Positions 8,527 through 18,867 of a DNA stretch of 46,995 nt are shown one piece after another. Source of the DNA: Akkermansia muciniphila. Lineage in GTDB: Bacteria; Verrucomicrobiota; Verrucomicrobiia; Verrucomicrobiales; DEV007. Where the stretch lies: positions 1-46,995 of the forward strand of contig CAMCXS010000045.1 of NCBI GenBank assembly GCA_945883495.1. The letters are read 5' to 3'. A model generated the notes under the pieces. It worked only from the letters and a program-made list of their open reading frames with translations, searched no databases and was not told the origin of the DNA. The stretch's first letter is position 1, and every line of letters starts with the position of its first letter. The translations under genes were made by a program, and so were the position numbers.

Positions 8527-11500
8527 AGACGGCATTCCGCATCGGCCCGAGGCAGCTCCTCTGGGGGTTGGCTGGCGCCATGCTGGTGCTCTACGTCTTG
8601 GCCATTTGGCTGAACCACACCGTGTTCGCCGGCAGCCACTGGGTGTTCGACAACCTGCACACGGCGGCGAAAACCACCGGAGCGTTGATAGCGTTGGTGG
8701 TGGCGTCGCTTTGCCTGTCCCTCCACCGGCGCGGGGAAGGGCCGTTTTCAAACTTGGCGGTGGCGTCCGCCTTTGCGGCGATGGGGATTCTCGACGGGTT
8801 GCAGGGGCTTACGGACGAGAGCGACGCGTTTGTGTGGCTGCATGTGACGTCGATCTTTGCCGGGGGGCTGCTGTTTTCCCTGGTCTGGCTGCCGGTCCGA
8901 TGGCAAGCCGCCCTCGACGAAAGGTGGTTGACGGGAGTTGTGTTCGTTTCGTTGGTGTTTGGGGTCGCTTCCCTGGCGATTCCTGCGTCGATTCCGCCGG
9001 TGATTGATGGGGCTTGGTTCAGCACGACGGCGGTGGCCTTGGTGACGGCGGGCGGGCTCTTGCTGATCGCGGCGAGCGTGCGTCTTGGGCGAGTCTTCCG
9101 GCGTTCGGGGGGCACCGACGATCTGCTGTTTGCGCTGTTCGCGGCCGTTGTCGGGCTGGCGGCGCTGGCCTTCGGGAGATCGGCACGTTGGGACCTGGCT
9201 TGGTGGGCCTGGCATTTCCTGAGGCTTGCGGCGTATGGCTTGGCCCTCGGCTTCGTTGTGCGCTCGGATCTGCTGGCGCGCGAGACGGCGCGTCGCAACC
9301 GGGCGCAACTGGATCACTTGCGGGAGTCGATGGACCAGCGGGTGGCGTCGCGCACCCAGGAATTGAGTCTGCGGGAGGCGGAATCCCGGAGCATCATTGA
9401 GGCATCGCCGAACGGGTTGGTGATCGTGAATCGGCAGGGGCGGATCGTCCGGGTGAATCGCGCGGTCGAGGAACTTTTTGGGTATTGCCGGGAGGAGCTG
9501 ATCGGCGAAGCCATCAGGATGCTTTTTCCGGACGGGGACGAGTTGTCGCCGGATTGCTTTGAACAAGGGCTGGCTTCGCAGGCTGCGGCCGGGGGGCCCT
9601 CGTTCCGGGACTGCACCGGGCGGGCCAAGGACGGGAGTCCGCTGCCGTTGGAAGTGGGCCTGAGTCCGATTGAAACGGTGCGGGGCACGCACGTGCTGGC
9701 GAGCATGATCGACCTCACGGAGCGGCGGCGAGCGGACGAGCAGATGATGCTGGTGTCCAACCGGTTGCTGCTGGCCACCAAGGCGGGAGGGATTGGAGTT
9801 TGGGATTACGACGTGGTGAACAATGTCCTGGTCTGGGACGAGCGGATGTATAAGCTGTATGGGATATCTCCCGCCCGCTTCTCTGGAGCCTACGAGGCCT
9901 GGGAACAGGGGCTCCATCCGGAAGATCGCGAACGGGAGCGCGACAAGCTGCAACGGGCGTTGCGCGGGGAAGGGGAGTTCAACACCGAGTTCCGCGTGGT
10001 CTGGCCGGATGACGGTTCCGTCCACTACGTCAAGGCGAACGGGACGGTCTTGCGCGATGCCTCGGGCGCGGCGGTCCGCATGATCGGGACAAACTGGGAT
10101 ATCACCGCGCAGCGTCGTGCGGGGGAAGAGCTCCAAGTCGCCCGGGATCAGGCCGAAGCGGCGAGCCGCGCAAAGAGCGATTTCCTGGCCAACATGAGCC
10201 ATGAGATCCGGACTCCGATGAACGGCATTATCGGGATGGCGGATCTGCTCCGGGCCACGCCGCTGCGGCGGGAGCAACGCGAATACGTGGATCTAATCAG
10301 CCGCTCGGCGGATTCTCTGCTCGCGATCATCAACGACATCCTCGATTTCTCCAAGATTGAGGCCGGCAAGTTGGGGCTGGATTCCGTCGAGTTCGACGTC
10401 CGGGAAACAATTGGCGACACGTTGCATACGCTCGCCTACCGGGCCCAGGGCAAAGGGTTGGAGCTGGCGTATCAGGTGCACCAGGAGGTGCCGGAGCGGA
10501 TCATCGGCGATCCCGGGCGATTGCGGCAGATTCTCATCAACCTGGTGGGCAATGCCATTAAGTTCACCGAACGCGGCGAGGTGGTCGTGGACGTGGCGAT
10601 GGAGTCCGCGACGCACGATCAAGTGTCGTTGCACGTCGCGGTGCAGGATACCGGAATCGGCATTGCACCGGAGAAACAGAGCTCGATCTTCGAGTCATTC
10701 ACCCAAGCGGAGAGTTCCACGACGCGAACGTATGGTGGCACCGGGCTGGGTTTGGCCATCTCCCGGAGGCTGGTGCAGCTCATGAAGGGGCGGATCTGGG
10801 TCGAGAGCGAAGTTGGGAAGGGAAGCATCTTCCACTTCACCGTCGTCTTCGGGAAGGGGAGCGGGGCTTCCAGCGGATGGCATTCGGCGCCGGAAACGCT
10901 CGACGGCTTGCCGGTGCTGGTGGTGGACGACAACGCCACGAACCGGCGGATTTTGGAGGAGGTTCTCAAGTCTTGGGATATGAGCCCGGTCTGCGCCACA
11001 AATGGGCCGGAGGCGTTGGAAATCTTGAGCCGCGCATCCCAAGCGGGCACTCCGTTCCGGCTCGTCTTGCTGGATGTGATGATGCCCAAGATGGACGGCA
11101 TCGAGGTTTCCCGCCTGATCCGCGATCTGTACGGGAACGCGGCGCCGGAAATCCTGCATCTATCCTCCGCGGGACGGCCCGTCAGCGAACGGCTTGGGGA
11201 GGCTGCCGGGATCGAGGCTCCTCGGCCGGGCTCGATCATTTTGGTGAAGCCAGTAAAGCCATCGGCGCTTTTGGACGAGATCACCCGGCTTTTTGGGAGC
11301 GCCACCCGCCAAGAGGAGGCCGTGGCCGTAACGGAGGGCGGTGGCCAGGCGGTGCGGCCGATGAAGATCTTGTTGGCGGAGGACGGACGGGTGAATCAGA
11401 TGGTGGCCACGAAGATCCTCGAGGACCGGGGGCACAAAGTGGTTCTCGCTGAGGATGGGCAAGAAGCTGTCGAACTGCACGAATCTGAAACTGAACCGTT

Positions 11501-12107
11501 CGACGCGATCCTCATGGATGTGCAAATGCCACGTCTGGATGGATATGCTGCGGCTTCGGCGATTCGCAAGGCGGAGCGCGGCACTGGTGAGCACATTCCG
11601 ATCGTGGCAATGACGGCCAATGCGTTGAAAGGCGATCGCGAAAAATGCCTCGCGGCCGGGATGGACGACTACGTGGCCAAACCGGTCAGGGCTCGGGAAC
11701 TCTGCGCGGTGCTGGAGAAATTCGCGGAGACGGTGGCGGAAGTAGGAACAGCGCCCGGCGCTGACCTCCAGATCCTAAATCGGGGGAAGTTCCGGGAGTC
11801 TCTCAAGGATGTGGGCCTGATGCGGGAGCTGATCGATATCTTTCCGGAGGAGGCGGGGGCGGCGTTGGAGAAGGCCCGTCATGCGCTGGAAGCTGGGGAT
11901 GCGGAGGCGCTGCACCGGGCAGCGCACTCGTTGAAGGGGATGATCGGCGTCTACGAAGGCCAACGGGCGCGGGAGGCGGCCTTGCAGCTGGACAAGGCTG
12001 CTCGTGCGGGTGACGTGCAATCGTCCGCCGGGTTGCTCGCTGTCTGTGAGCGCGAGGTGGAGGCACTCCGGAAAGAGTTGAGCGATTTTCGGGGGAGCTT
12101 GGATTGA
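8523..12107 (+). CDS. Membrane hybrid histidine kinase (PAS, HisKA, HATPase, two receivers, HPt)
   Basis: At 1194 residues this is a complete multistep phosphorelay kinase. Residues about 10-255 contain seven or so hydrophobic helices forming a membrane sensor region, then a short coiled coil. Two PAS domains follow (about 285-400 and 410-530). HisKA carries H560 in [15 protein letters not shown], and HATPase ends with [13 protein letters not shown]. Receiver 1 has D851 in [11 protein letters not shown], receiver 2 has D999 in [11 protein letters not shown], and the HPt domain has H1135 in AAHSLKG. Phosphate probably flows to the receivers of the two preceding genes, with which it forms an operon (4-bp overlap). 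There is no DNA-binding output. The ligand is unknown because the membrane domain is not one I can name. Confidence 0.92.
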   Translation: MKTAFRIGPRQLLWGLAGAMLVLYVLAIWLNHTVFAGSHWVFDNLHTAAKTTGALIALVVASLCLSLHRRGEGPFSNLAVASAFAAMGILDGLQGLTDESDAFVWLHVTSIFAGGLLFSLVWLPVRWQAALDERWLTGVVFVSLVFGVASLAIPASIPPVIDGAWFSTTAVALVTAGGLLLIAASVRLGRVFRRSGGTDDLLFALFAAVVGLAALAFGRSARWDLAWWAWHFLRLAAYGLALGFVVRSDLLARETARRNRAQLDHLRESMDQRVASRTQELSLREAESRSIIEASPNGLVIVNRQGRIVRVNRAVEELFGYCREELIGEAIRMLFPDGDELSPDCFEQGLASQAAAGGPSFRDCTGRAKDGSPLPLEVGLSPIETVRGTHVLASMIDLTERRRADEQMMLVSNRLLLATKAGGIGVWDYDVVNNVLVWDERMYKLYGISPARFSGAYEAWEQGLHPEDRERERDKLQRALRGEGEFNTEFRVVWPDDGSVHYVKANGTVLRDASGAAVRMIGTNWDITAQRRAGEELQVARDQAEAASRAKSDFLANMSHEIRTPMNGIIGMADLLRATPLRREQREYVDLISRSADSLLAIINDILDFSKIEAGKLGLDSVEFDVRETIGDTLHTLAYRAQGKGLELAYQVHQEVPERIIGDPGRLRQILINLVGNAIKFTERGEVVVDVAMESATHDQVSLHVAVQDTGIGIAPEKQSSIFESFTQAESSTTRTYGGTGLGLAISRRLVQLMKGRIWVESEVGKGSIFHFTVVFGKGSGASSGWHSAPETLDGLPVLVVDDNATNRRILEEVLKSWDMSPVCATNGPEALEILSRASQAGTPFRLVLLDVMMPKMDGIEVSRLIRDLYGNAAPEILHLSSAGRPVSERLGEAAGIEAPRPGSIILVKPVKPSALLDEITRLFGSATRQEEAVAVTEGGGQAVRPMKILLAEDGRVNQMVATKILEDRGHKVVLAEDGQEAVELHESETEPFDAILMDVQMPRLDGYAAASAIRKAERGTGEHIPIVAMTANALKGDREKCLAAGMDDYVAKPVRARELCAVLEKFAETVAEVGTAPGADLQILNRGKFRESLKDVGLMRELIDIFPEEAGAALEKARHALEAGDAEALHRAAHSLKGMIGVYEGQRAREAALQLDKAARAGDVQSSAGLLAVCEREVEALRKELSDFRGSLD

Positions 12108-12206
12108 GTCCGTTGCGAAATCGCTACGAAGATCTAGTACACTTTGAGGATGCTGGAGGCTTCGACTGGCTTGACTTGGAGCCAGTCCGTGATGAAAGCA
12201 TAGATC

Positions 12207-12557
12207 ATGCGACGGGCTTGGTCTGCGGATCGGGAATTGGAGCTGGCTTGCAAGGTCGGCTCGCTTGTCGATTTCCAACGAGCGTTGGCCGAAGGCGCCA
12301 ACGTCAATGCGGATGGTGGCAGCCCTCTGTTTGTCTCCATCATGAAAGGCAATCGCGACATGGTGCGGCACCTGCTCGAAGCGGGGGCGAACCCAGGTTT
12401 GTTCCTGCGGAAGACGCGGCTGGCGCGCTTGAAAACGAGGGAGCAAATCGTGGATGCCTTGATGGAAGGCGCTCCGCCTCCGGTGGTCGATGCCGGGCCG
12501 CCGCCGGGGGGCGACGATGATGAGGAGCTGGCGCCAGTGGCGTTGGAAGAGGTGTGA
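12207..12557 (+). CDS. Small ankyrin-repeat protein
   Basis: This 116-residue protein holds two ankyrin-like units (LELACKVGSLVDFQRALAEG and SPLFVSIMKGNRDMVRHLLE), each with the ANVNADGGSP or GANPG turn typical of the fold. An acidic, proline-rich tail follows. Ankyrin units mediate protein contacts and have no catalytic role. The gene lies 100 bp downstream of the hybrid kinase on the same strand, so it may be the last gene of that operon and modulate the relay. That link is inference. A competing open frame (12104-12520) overlaps it but encodes nothing recognisable. Confidence 0.7.
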   Translation: MRRAWSADRELELACKVGSLVDFQRALAEGANVNADGGSPLFVSIMKGNRDMVRHLLEAGANPGLFLRKTRLARLKTREQIVDALMEGAPPPVVDAGPPPGGDDDEELAPVALEEV

Positions 12558-12596
12558 CTGTGCCTCGATTTCCAGGAGAGATTTCCTGCCCAGAGG

Positions 12597-13022
12597 TCAG
12601 GCGACGCGATCGGGGCCGTGGTATTGCGCGTCGCTGAAGGCGAGCATGGCCGAGAATACGGGAGGCAAAAAAAAGAGCCCGAAGCCAAAGGCCGGTCCCT
12701 TGCCGAAGCTTTTGGCGAGATCGATGAGGACGAGAAGGAGGAAAACGACGCCGATTGGCGGAATCAGAAGCAGAAACAGCCACCAAACTGGGCGTCCAGC
12801 GATCTCCAGAAGGACAACCAAATTGTAAAACGGGATCAGGCAGGCCCAGCCTGGCTTTCCGGCCTTGGCGTAGATTCTCCAACTGACGGCGATGAAGAAT
12901 AGGAGGGTGGCAAGCGACGCAATGGCCCAAACCGCTGGGACTTGAGTGACAACGACTTCAGTTTCGCCGCTAGCGTTCGTAGGGATCTGGCCGAAGATGG
13001 GGAACGGTTGAAGGTGCATCAT
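12597..13022 (-). CDS. Small membrane protein, DUF5684-like
   Basis: This 141-residue protein has three to four hydrophobic helices. The central GKPGWACLIPFYNLVVLLEI followed by GRPVWWLFLLLIPP is the signature I associate with DUF5684 membrane proteins, which are often annotated as signal-peptidase-like. It has no catalytic Ser/Lys pair, so it is unlikely to be a peptidase. It is transcribed alone, convergent with the ankyrin gene and divergent from the efflux operon. Function unknown. Confidence 0.75.
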   Translation of the reverse strand: MMHLQPFPIFGQIPTNASGETEVVVTQVPAVWAIASLATLLFFIAVSWRIYAKAGKPGWACLIPFYNLVVLLEIAGRPVWWLFLLLIPPIGVVFLLLVLIDLAKSFGKGPAFGFGLFFLPPVFSAMLAFSDAQYHGPDRVA

Positions 13023-13146
13023 GAGGGAGGTGCCAGCAGATTTGGTGTTTTACTAGCTTTCACCGGATTGTTCTCAAAGCAAATTCTTGGAACGAATCGT
13101 CCCCCGGTTCCCGGTGTGGGGAAAGACCCGCTGTCCGCTCCGTCTC

Positions 13147-14253
13147 ATGGTTCGAATTAATTTCAGCGCCTCCGTCCCGTTGCTTAGCTTCGCGCTGGTT
13201 CTTTCGAGTTGCGGCCCTCATGGAGGCGGAGGCGCGGCTCCGGGGAAACCGGCGCGGCCACCGGCCTTGGTGAAGACGGCCGCGGTGGGGCGCGAGGACT
13301 TTGCCTTGCCGTTGCGGGTGATTGGCACCGTGAACGCGGACGAGAGCAGTGACATCAGTTCCAACGTCACCGAAACCGTCGCCGCGCTTTTCTTTGAGGA
13401 CGGACAGCGGGTGGAAAAGGGCCAGTTGCTGGCCCAGTTGAGCAACGCCGAGGAAGAAGCGTTCCTCGCCTCCGCGAAATCCGTGCTCGCCGAGGAGGAA
13501 CGCGAGACCGCCCGGTTGGCCGGTTTGGTGGCGGAAGGCGCGGCGGCGGAGGCGCGGTTGGCGGAGCGGCGCACCTTGGCGGACATCGCCCGGCAGAAGA
13601 TCCGCGAGGCGGAGGCCAAGCTGGCGGACCGCCGGATCGTGGCGCCATTCGATGGTTGGGTCGGGTTGCGCCGGATCAGCGCGGGGGCCTTGGTGTCACC
13701 CGGCACGGTGATCACGACCATTGATAAGTTGGATGTCGTGAAAATCGATTTCGGAATTCCGGAAACGGTGCTCGGCTCCGTGGCAGCGGGAGCGGAAATC
13801 ATCGCTACCACGGAATCGGTGAAGCAGCGGGACTTCAAAGGGCGCATCAAGCATCTTGATACGAGGCTCGATCCGGTGACGCGATCGATTCAGGCTCGTG
13901 CGGAAGTGGCGAATCCGGATCTGGCGTTGCGGCCAGGGATGCTGACGATGGTGGAATTGCGGTTGGAACCTCGCCGCTCCTTGGCGCTTCCGGAGCGGGC
14001 GTTGGTCCCCATGGGCGCGAGAAAATACGTGTTTGTGGTGGAGGGAGATCCGGCGGCTCCGGTGGCCAAATTGATTGAGATTCAAACCGGGCGCCGCAAG
14101 CCGGGTTCCGTCGAGGTGCTGGAGGGATTGGAAGAGGGGACGCGGGTCATCACCGACGGATTGGTCGGCTTGCTCGACGGGGCCGCGATCCGGTTGGCGG
14201 GCGAGTATGAGGGGCCCGTGGCGCCCTTGAACCCGGAACGAGCGAAGCCCTGA
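13147..14253 (+). CDS. RND efflux periplasmic adaptor lipoprotein (HlyD/MFP family)
   Basis: This 368-residue adaptor links the inner-membrane RND pump to the outer-membrane channel. The N-terminus is a lipoprotein signal ending in LSSC, so the mature protein is lipid-anchored. It then shows a split biotinyl/lipoyl domain (DGQRVEKGQLLAQL and, later, IVAPFDGWVGLR) separated by a coiled-coil hairpin rich in E, A and R. The beta-barrel and membrane-proximal domains follow (LRPGMLTMVELRLEPRRSLALPERAL). The frame is open from 13087, but the ATG at 13147 puts the signal peptide at the start and is preferred. The pump gene starts one base after the stop. Confidence 0.9.
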   Translation: MVRINFSASVPLLSFALVLSSCGPHGGGGAAPGKPARPPALVKTAAVGREDFALPLRVIGTVNADESSDISSNVTETVAALFFEDGQRVEKGQLLAQLSNAEEEAFLASAKSVLAEEERETARLAGLVAEGAAAEARLAERRTLADIARQKIREAEAKLADRRIVAPFDGWVGLRRISAGALVSPGTVITTIDKLDVVKIDFGIPETVLGSVAAGAEIIATTESVKQRDFKGRIKHLDTRLDPVTRSIQARAEVANPDLALRPGMLTMVELRLEPRRSLALPERALVPMGARKYVFVVEGDPAAPVAKLIEIQTGRRKPGSVEVLEGLEEGTRVITDGLVGLLDGAAIRLAGEYEGPVAPLNPERAKP

Positions 14254-14254
14254 T

Positions 14255-17200
14255 ATGTGGCTGTCCGATATTTCCATCCGGCGTCCGGTGCTGGCCACGG
14301 TGTTGAATTTGCTGCTGATCGCCTTTGGAGCGGTCAGTTTCACCCGGCTTCAGGTTCGCGAATATCCCGATATCGAGCCGCCCATCGTGACGGTGGAGAC
14401 GCAATATCGTGGGGCCTCCGCGTCGGTGGTGGAACGGCGGATCACGCAACCTCTCGAAGACCGGATCAACCAGGTGGAGGCGATCAAAAACATCTCCTCG
14501 GAAAGCATCGATGGGCAATCCGCGATCACGGTGGAATTCAACCTGGAACGGGATCTGGATGCCGCCGCCAACGATATCCGGGAGGCCATCGCTCCGGTGA
14601 TCGCGAATTTGCCGGAGGAAGTCGAAGCGCCTCAGGTGGGCAAAACCGAGGCTGGGGCGGAGATCCTCATGTATTTGAATCTCACCAGCGACCACCTCGA
14701 TCCCATTGCGCTGATGGATTACGCCGACCGGTATTTGGTCGATCGCTTCTCCCGGTTGCCCGGGGTGGGGCGGGTCCGGCTTTCCGGTGGGAGTCGCTAT
14801 GCGTTGCGGATTTGGATCGACCGGGAGGCGCTGGCGGCGCGGCAGCTCACGGTGAACGACGTGGAGGACGCCTTGCGGCGGGAGAACGTCGATCCGCCGG
14901 CCGGCTCGGTGCAATCGTTGGACCGGCAGTTCACGGTGCGGCTCACCCGGGACTACCGGACTCCGGCGGATTTCGAAAAGCTGGTCATCGCCCGGGGCGG
15001 CAGCGGGTATCAGGTGCGGCTGGGGGAAGTGGCGCGGATCGAGCTCGGCGCGGCGGAGGCACGCAATGCGTTCCGGGGGAACAGGGTGAAGATGATTTCA
15101 CTGGGGATCGTCCGCCAATCCCAGGCGAACACCTTGGACGTGGCCCGCGCGACGCGTGCCGAGACGGAGCGGATTCGCGAAACGTTGCCGCCCGGGATGA
15201 AGCTGGAGCAGAGCTACGACCTGTCCGTCTTCATTGAGGAATCGCTGCGGGAAGTCTGGCGGACGCTCGTGATTGCCATCGTCCTAGTGATCGTCATCAT
15301 CTACCTGTTCCTCGGCAGCTTGCGGGCGGTGTTGGTGCCGCTGGTGGCGGTGCCGGTCTCGGTGATGGCGACGTTCTTGGCGCTCGATGCCTTGGGCTTT
15401 TCCATCAACACGTTGACGATGCTGGCGTTGGTGCTGGCGATCGGCTTGGTCGTCGATGATGCGATCGTCGTGCTGGAAAACATCCACCGGCGCATTGAGC
15501 TTGGGGAGAACGCGATGGTGGCGGCGTTTCGCGGGACGCGGCAGGTCGGCTTTGCCGTGGTGGCCACCACGTTGGTCTTGCTGGCCGTGTTCGTCCCGAT
15601 CACCTTTATGCCGGGGGAGACGGGGCGGTTGTTCACGGAATTCGCGATCACGCTGGCGGTTTCCGTGGCGTTCTCGGGATTCGTGGCGCTGACACTTTCG
15701 CCCATGCTGGCCTCCAAGGTTCTGGTCGAGCACGGGCGGGAGAGTTGGATCACGATCCAGCTGGAGCGGATGTTCGATGCAGTGCGATCAGCTTACCGGG
15801 CCGTCCTCGGCTGGCTATTGCGGGCGCCTTGGCTGGCGATTCCGCTGGCCGTGGGATTGATCGCCTGGTGCGTTTGGCTATTCCGGGCGATTCCCGCGGA
15901 GTTCACCCCGCGGGAGGACCGGGGATCCTTTTTCGTGACCGCGACCGGGCCGCCGGGCTCGACCTTCAACTACACGATGGACGCGCTCGATCAGTTAGAG
16001 GATCGCATCATGTATTTGAACGAGGAGACCGGGGAAGCGACCCGCGTGTTGATCCGGGCGCCGCGTTCTTTCTTTGGCGGGGACGTTTACAATGAAGGAA
16101 TTGGCGTGGTCACGCTCGCGGACTTTGGGAAGCGCCGCAACGGCTTCGTCATCCTCGATGAGGTGCGGGGCCGGGTCGCGGACATTCCCGGGGTGAAAAC
16201 GGCGGTGATCATGCGCCAGGGACTGACGCGCGGGCTGAACAAGACGCTCGAACTGGTCGTCGGCGGACCGACGTTCGAGGAGCTTGCCGAGTGGCGGGAT
16301 ATCATCCTGGAGAAAGCCAAGGCGAATCCGAAGCTCATCGGCTTGGATTGCGATTACCGGGACACCAAACCGCAGGTCAGCGTGAGTATCAACCGGGATC
16401 GGGCGGCGGACTTGGGGGTTTCCAGCGCGGCGATCGGCCGGACTTTGGAGACGCTTTTGGGAAGCCGGCGAGTCACCACCTTTATTCATGAAGGGGAAGA
16501 ATACGACGTCCTCGTGGAAGGGGCTTACGGGGGCAAACGGAGTCCCTTTGAGCTCAACAACGTCCAAGTCCGCAGCGAGCGAAGCGGGCAACTCGTGCCG
16601 TTGGCGAACCTGGTGACCATTCGTGAATTCGCCGATTCCGGGACGTTGAACCGCTACAACCGGATGCGCTCCATCACCTTCGACTGCGACCTCGCGGAGG
16701 GTTACAGCCTGGGGCAGGCGATCGACTACTTGGAGGGATTGATTCGAGCCGAATTGCCGTCGAGCGCGGTGATTGGCTACAAAGGGAATGCGCTCAAGCT
16801 CAAGGATAGTTCGAGCAGTGCCAATTTGGTTTTTGGGCTGGCCTTGCTGGTGGCTTTCCTGGTGCTGGCGGCGCAGTTTGAAAGTTTCATTCACCCGATG
16901 ACCATCATGCTGGCAGTTCCGGTGGCGGTGGCTGGGGCGTTGCTTGGCTTGCAGGTCATGGGGCTGAACCAGAGCATTTACAGCCAGATCGGCTTGATCA
17001 TGCTGATTGGGTTGGCGGCGAAGAATGGGATTCTCATTGTGGAATTCATCAACCAGCTTCGGGATGAAGGCGTGCCGTTCGCGGAGGCGGTCTTGGAGGC
17101 ATCGGCGCAAAGGCTTCGTCCGATCGTGATGACCGCGCTGTCCACGGTAGTTGGCGCCTTGCCCCTCATGTTGAGTCACGGGGCGGGGGCGGAGACGCGG

Positions 17201-17359
17201 ATGGTGGTGGGCGTGGTGATCGTTTTTGGGGTTTCCTTGGCCACGGTGGTGACGCTCTTTCTGGTGCCGTTGATTTACGTGTTGATCTCCCGGAGAACGG
17301 GCAGCCCGGAGGCGGTGAGCCGGAAATTGGACGCGCTACTCTTGGAAGACCGGGGTTGA
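14255..17359 (+). CDS. RND multidrug efflux pump, inner-membrane subunit (AcrB/HAE1-like)
   Basis: At 1034 residues it has the normal length for a proton-driven RND exporter. It opens with WLSDISIRRPVLATVLNLLL (TM1). Next are porter subdomains, TM2-6 including the essential aspartate pair in IGLVVDDAIVVLENIHRR, a second large periplasmic loop (about 560-870), and TM7-12 ending in GLAAKNGILIVEFINQLRDEG and a PLMLSHGAGAETR stretch. It expels hydrophobic or amphipathic compounds through the partner channel. The ATG follows the adaptor stop by one base, so the two are translationally coupled. Substrate cannot be read from sequence; no local regulator gene is present. Confidence 0.95.
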   Translation: MWLSDISIRRPVLATVLNLLLIAFGAVSFTRLQVREYPDIEPPIVTVETQYRGASASVVERRITQPLEDRINQVEAIKNISSESIDGQSAITVEFNLERDLDAAANDIREAIAPVIANLPEEVEAPQVGKTEAGAEILMYLNLTSDHLDPIALMDYADRYLVDRFSRLPGVGRVRLSGGSRYALRIWIDREALAARQLTVNDVEDALRRENVDPPAGSVQSLDRQFTVRLTRDYRTPADFEKLVIARGGSGYQVRLGEVARIELGAAEARNAFRGNRVKMISLGIVRQSQANTLDVARATRAETERIRETLPPGMKLEQSYDLSVFIEESLREVWRTLVIAIVLVIVIIYLFLGSLRAVLVPLVAVPVSVMATFLALDALGFSINTLTMLALVLAIGLVVDDAIVVLENIHRRIELGENAMVAAFRGTRQVGFAVVATTLVLLAVFVPITFMPGETGRLFTEFAITLAVSVAFSGFVALTLSPMLASKVLVEHGRESWITIQLERMFDAVRSAYRAVLGWLLRAPWLAIPLAVGLIAWCVWLFRAIPAEFTPREDRGSFFVTATGPPGSTFNYTMDALDQLEDRIMYLNEETGEATRVLIRAPRSFFGGDVYNEGIGVVTLADFGKRRNGFVILDEVRGRVADIPGVKTAVIMRQGLTRGLNKTLELVVGGPTFEELAEWRDIILEKAKANPKLIGLDCDYRDTKPQVSVSINRDRAADLGVSSAAIGRTLETLLGSRRVTTFIHEGEEYDVLVEGAYGGKRSPFELNNVQVRSERSGQLVPLANLVTIREFADSGTLNRYNRMRSITFDCDLAEGYSLGQAIDYLEGLIRAELPSSAVIGYKGNALKLKDSSSSANLVFGLALLVAFLVLAAQFESFIHPMTIMLAVPVAVAGALLGLQVMGLNQSIYSQIGLIMLIGLAAKNGILIVEFINQLRDEGVPFAEAVLEASAQRLRPIVMTALSTVVGALPLMLSHGAGAETRMVVGVVIVFGVSLATVVTLFLVPLIYVLISRRTGSPEAVSRKLDALLLEDRG

Positions 17360-17384
17360 CCTTTAAGATTTCCAAAGGAATTCT

Positions 17385-18866
17385 TTGCCGCGGAATCTAG
17401 CAAATGCGCACCGATCCATGAGAACTCCCGGCAGAGATTCGGGCGCGGCCCGTGCCTTGTCATCGGCGTTGGCGCCGGTGGTGGCGTTGCTGGGGCTGGC
17501 GTTGACGGGGTGCAGTTTGGTTCCGAAGAACCCCGCACCGGCCGTCGAATTGCCGGAGCAGTACTCCTCATCGGGCCCGTGGCGGCCATTCCAGGCGGCG
17601 GACGCTGAGCCGCGGGGCGCGTGGTGGCAGGTGTTTCGCGATGACCGGCTGCATCATTACCTGAGTGCCGTGGAACAGGCCAATCCGAGCTTGGAGGCGG
17701 CCTATCAACGGGTGGTCGAGGCCCGAGCCCTGACCCGGGCGGATCAGGCACCGCTCTTTCCCTTTCTGAGCGCGTCCGGGGATCTCAACCGCACCCGGAC
17801 GTCGGGCACCTTGGCCAACAACTTCGCCGGAGGCCGCACGCGGACATCGATCCGTTTGACCCTCGACGTGGCCTACGAGCTGGACTTGTGGGGGCGCATC
17901 CGCAATCAGGCACGGGCGACCGGAGCGAGGGCGGTGGCGCAAGAAGGTGAGCGCCTTGCCTTGCTGCTGTCCCTCCAGAGTGAACTGGCGCTGAATTACT
18001 ATGCGCTGCGGACGCAGGACGCGGAAATCGCATTGTTGACGCGGACGGAAGCGTTGCGGCAGCGGGCCGTCGATTTGGTGCGGGTCCGGTTCAAAGGCGG
18101 CGATGCGGCCAGGCTCGAAGTGGCGCAGGCGGAAACCGAGCTGGCGGCCACGGAAGCGGAACGGATCGGATTGGACCGGCGCCGCTTGGAATTATTGCAC
18201 GCACTGGCTCGCTTGCAGGGCGTGGTGCCGGGCGAATTCTCCTTGGAACCGGTGCCGCTCGATCTCGGGGAATCGCCCCCACGAATTCCGGCAAGCCTGC
18301 CCAGTGATTTGTTACAGCGGCGGCCGGACATCGTGGCAGCGGCGCAACGGGTGTCGGCGGCGAATTTGGAGATCGGGGTGGCGCGGGCGGCGTGGTTTCC
18401 GCGGGTGGCTCTGGGAGCCAGCGGGGGCGCGCAGAGCAGTGCGGTCTCGTTGCTGACTTCGGCGGCCAGCCAAGTTTGGGCGATTGGCCCCAACATCGAT
18501 TGGGCGCTGTTCCAAGGCGGCCGGATCCGAGCGGGCGTGGATGCGGCCAAGGCGCGGTGGGAGGCGGCGGGCGCGACCTACCGGGCCACGGTGTTGCAGG
18601 CGATGGGGGAAGTGGAGGATGCGTTGAGTGCGCTGGACGTCTTGCAACGGCAAAGCGTCGCCTTGCAGCGCACCGTCGATGCCGCGAACCGGACGGTGGA
18701 GCTCGCCCAAAAGCGTTACGACGCCGGATTGGTGCCGTTTTTCGAAGTCCTCGATGCGCAACGCTCGCAACTCCGCGCCGAGCAAGACTTTACCCGGATT
18801 CAGGGGCAGCGCTTCGCGGCGGCGGTGATTTTGGTGGAAGCGCTCGGCGGTGGCTGGGGGAGTTGA
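17385..18866 (+). CDS. Outer-membrane efflux channel lipoprotein (TolC/NodT family)
   Basis: This 493-residue channel completes the tripartite pump. The signal ends at a lipobox LALTGC, followed by the NodT-type WWQVFRDDRL motif. Two outer_membrane_efflux repeats, each a long helical hairpin with beta strands, follow; for example DVAYELDLWGRIRNQARATG and the second-half GPNIDWALFQGGRIRAGVDA. The TTG at 17385 is chosen because AAAGGA sits five bases before it. An ATG at 17418 would shorten the n-region but lacks a ribosome site. The gene is 25 bp after the pump gene and ends one base from a convergent gene. Confidence 0.92.
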   Translation: MPRNLANAHRSMRTPGRDSGAARALSSALAPVVALLGLALTGCSLVPKNPAPAVELPEQYSSSGPWRPFQAADAEPRGAWWQVFRDDRLHHYLSAVEQANPSLEAAYQRVVEARALTRADQAPLFPFLSASGDLNRTRTSGTLANNFAGGRTRTSIRLTLDVAYELDLWGRIRNQARATGARAVAQEGERLALLLSLQSELALNYYALRTQDAEIALLTRTEALRQRAVDLVRVRFKGGDAARLEVAQAETELAATEAERIGLDRRRLELLHALARLQGVVPGEFSLEPVPLDLGESPPRIPASLPSDLLQRRPDIVAAAQRVSAANLEIGVARAAWFPRVALGASGGAQSSAVSLLTSAASQVWAIGPNIDWALFQGGRIRAGVDAAKARWEAAGATYRATVLQAMGEVEDALSALDVLQRQSVALQRTVDAANRTVELAQKRYDAGLVPFFEVLDAQRSQLRAEQDFTRIQGQRFAAAVILVEALGGGWGS

Positions 18867-18867
18867 A

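Noticed and set aside
8748-10277. A 509-codon minus-strand frame inside the hybrid kinase gene
   Set aside because: Same reason: antisense shadow of a well-supported gene with no recognisable domain.
12104-12520. A 138-codon frame overlapping the end of the hybrid kinase, suggesting a coupled gene
   Set aside because: No domain; the overlapping frame from 12207 encodes clear ankyrin repeats.
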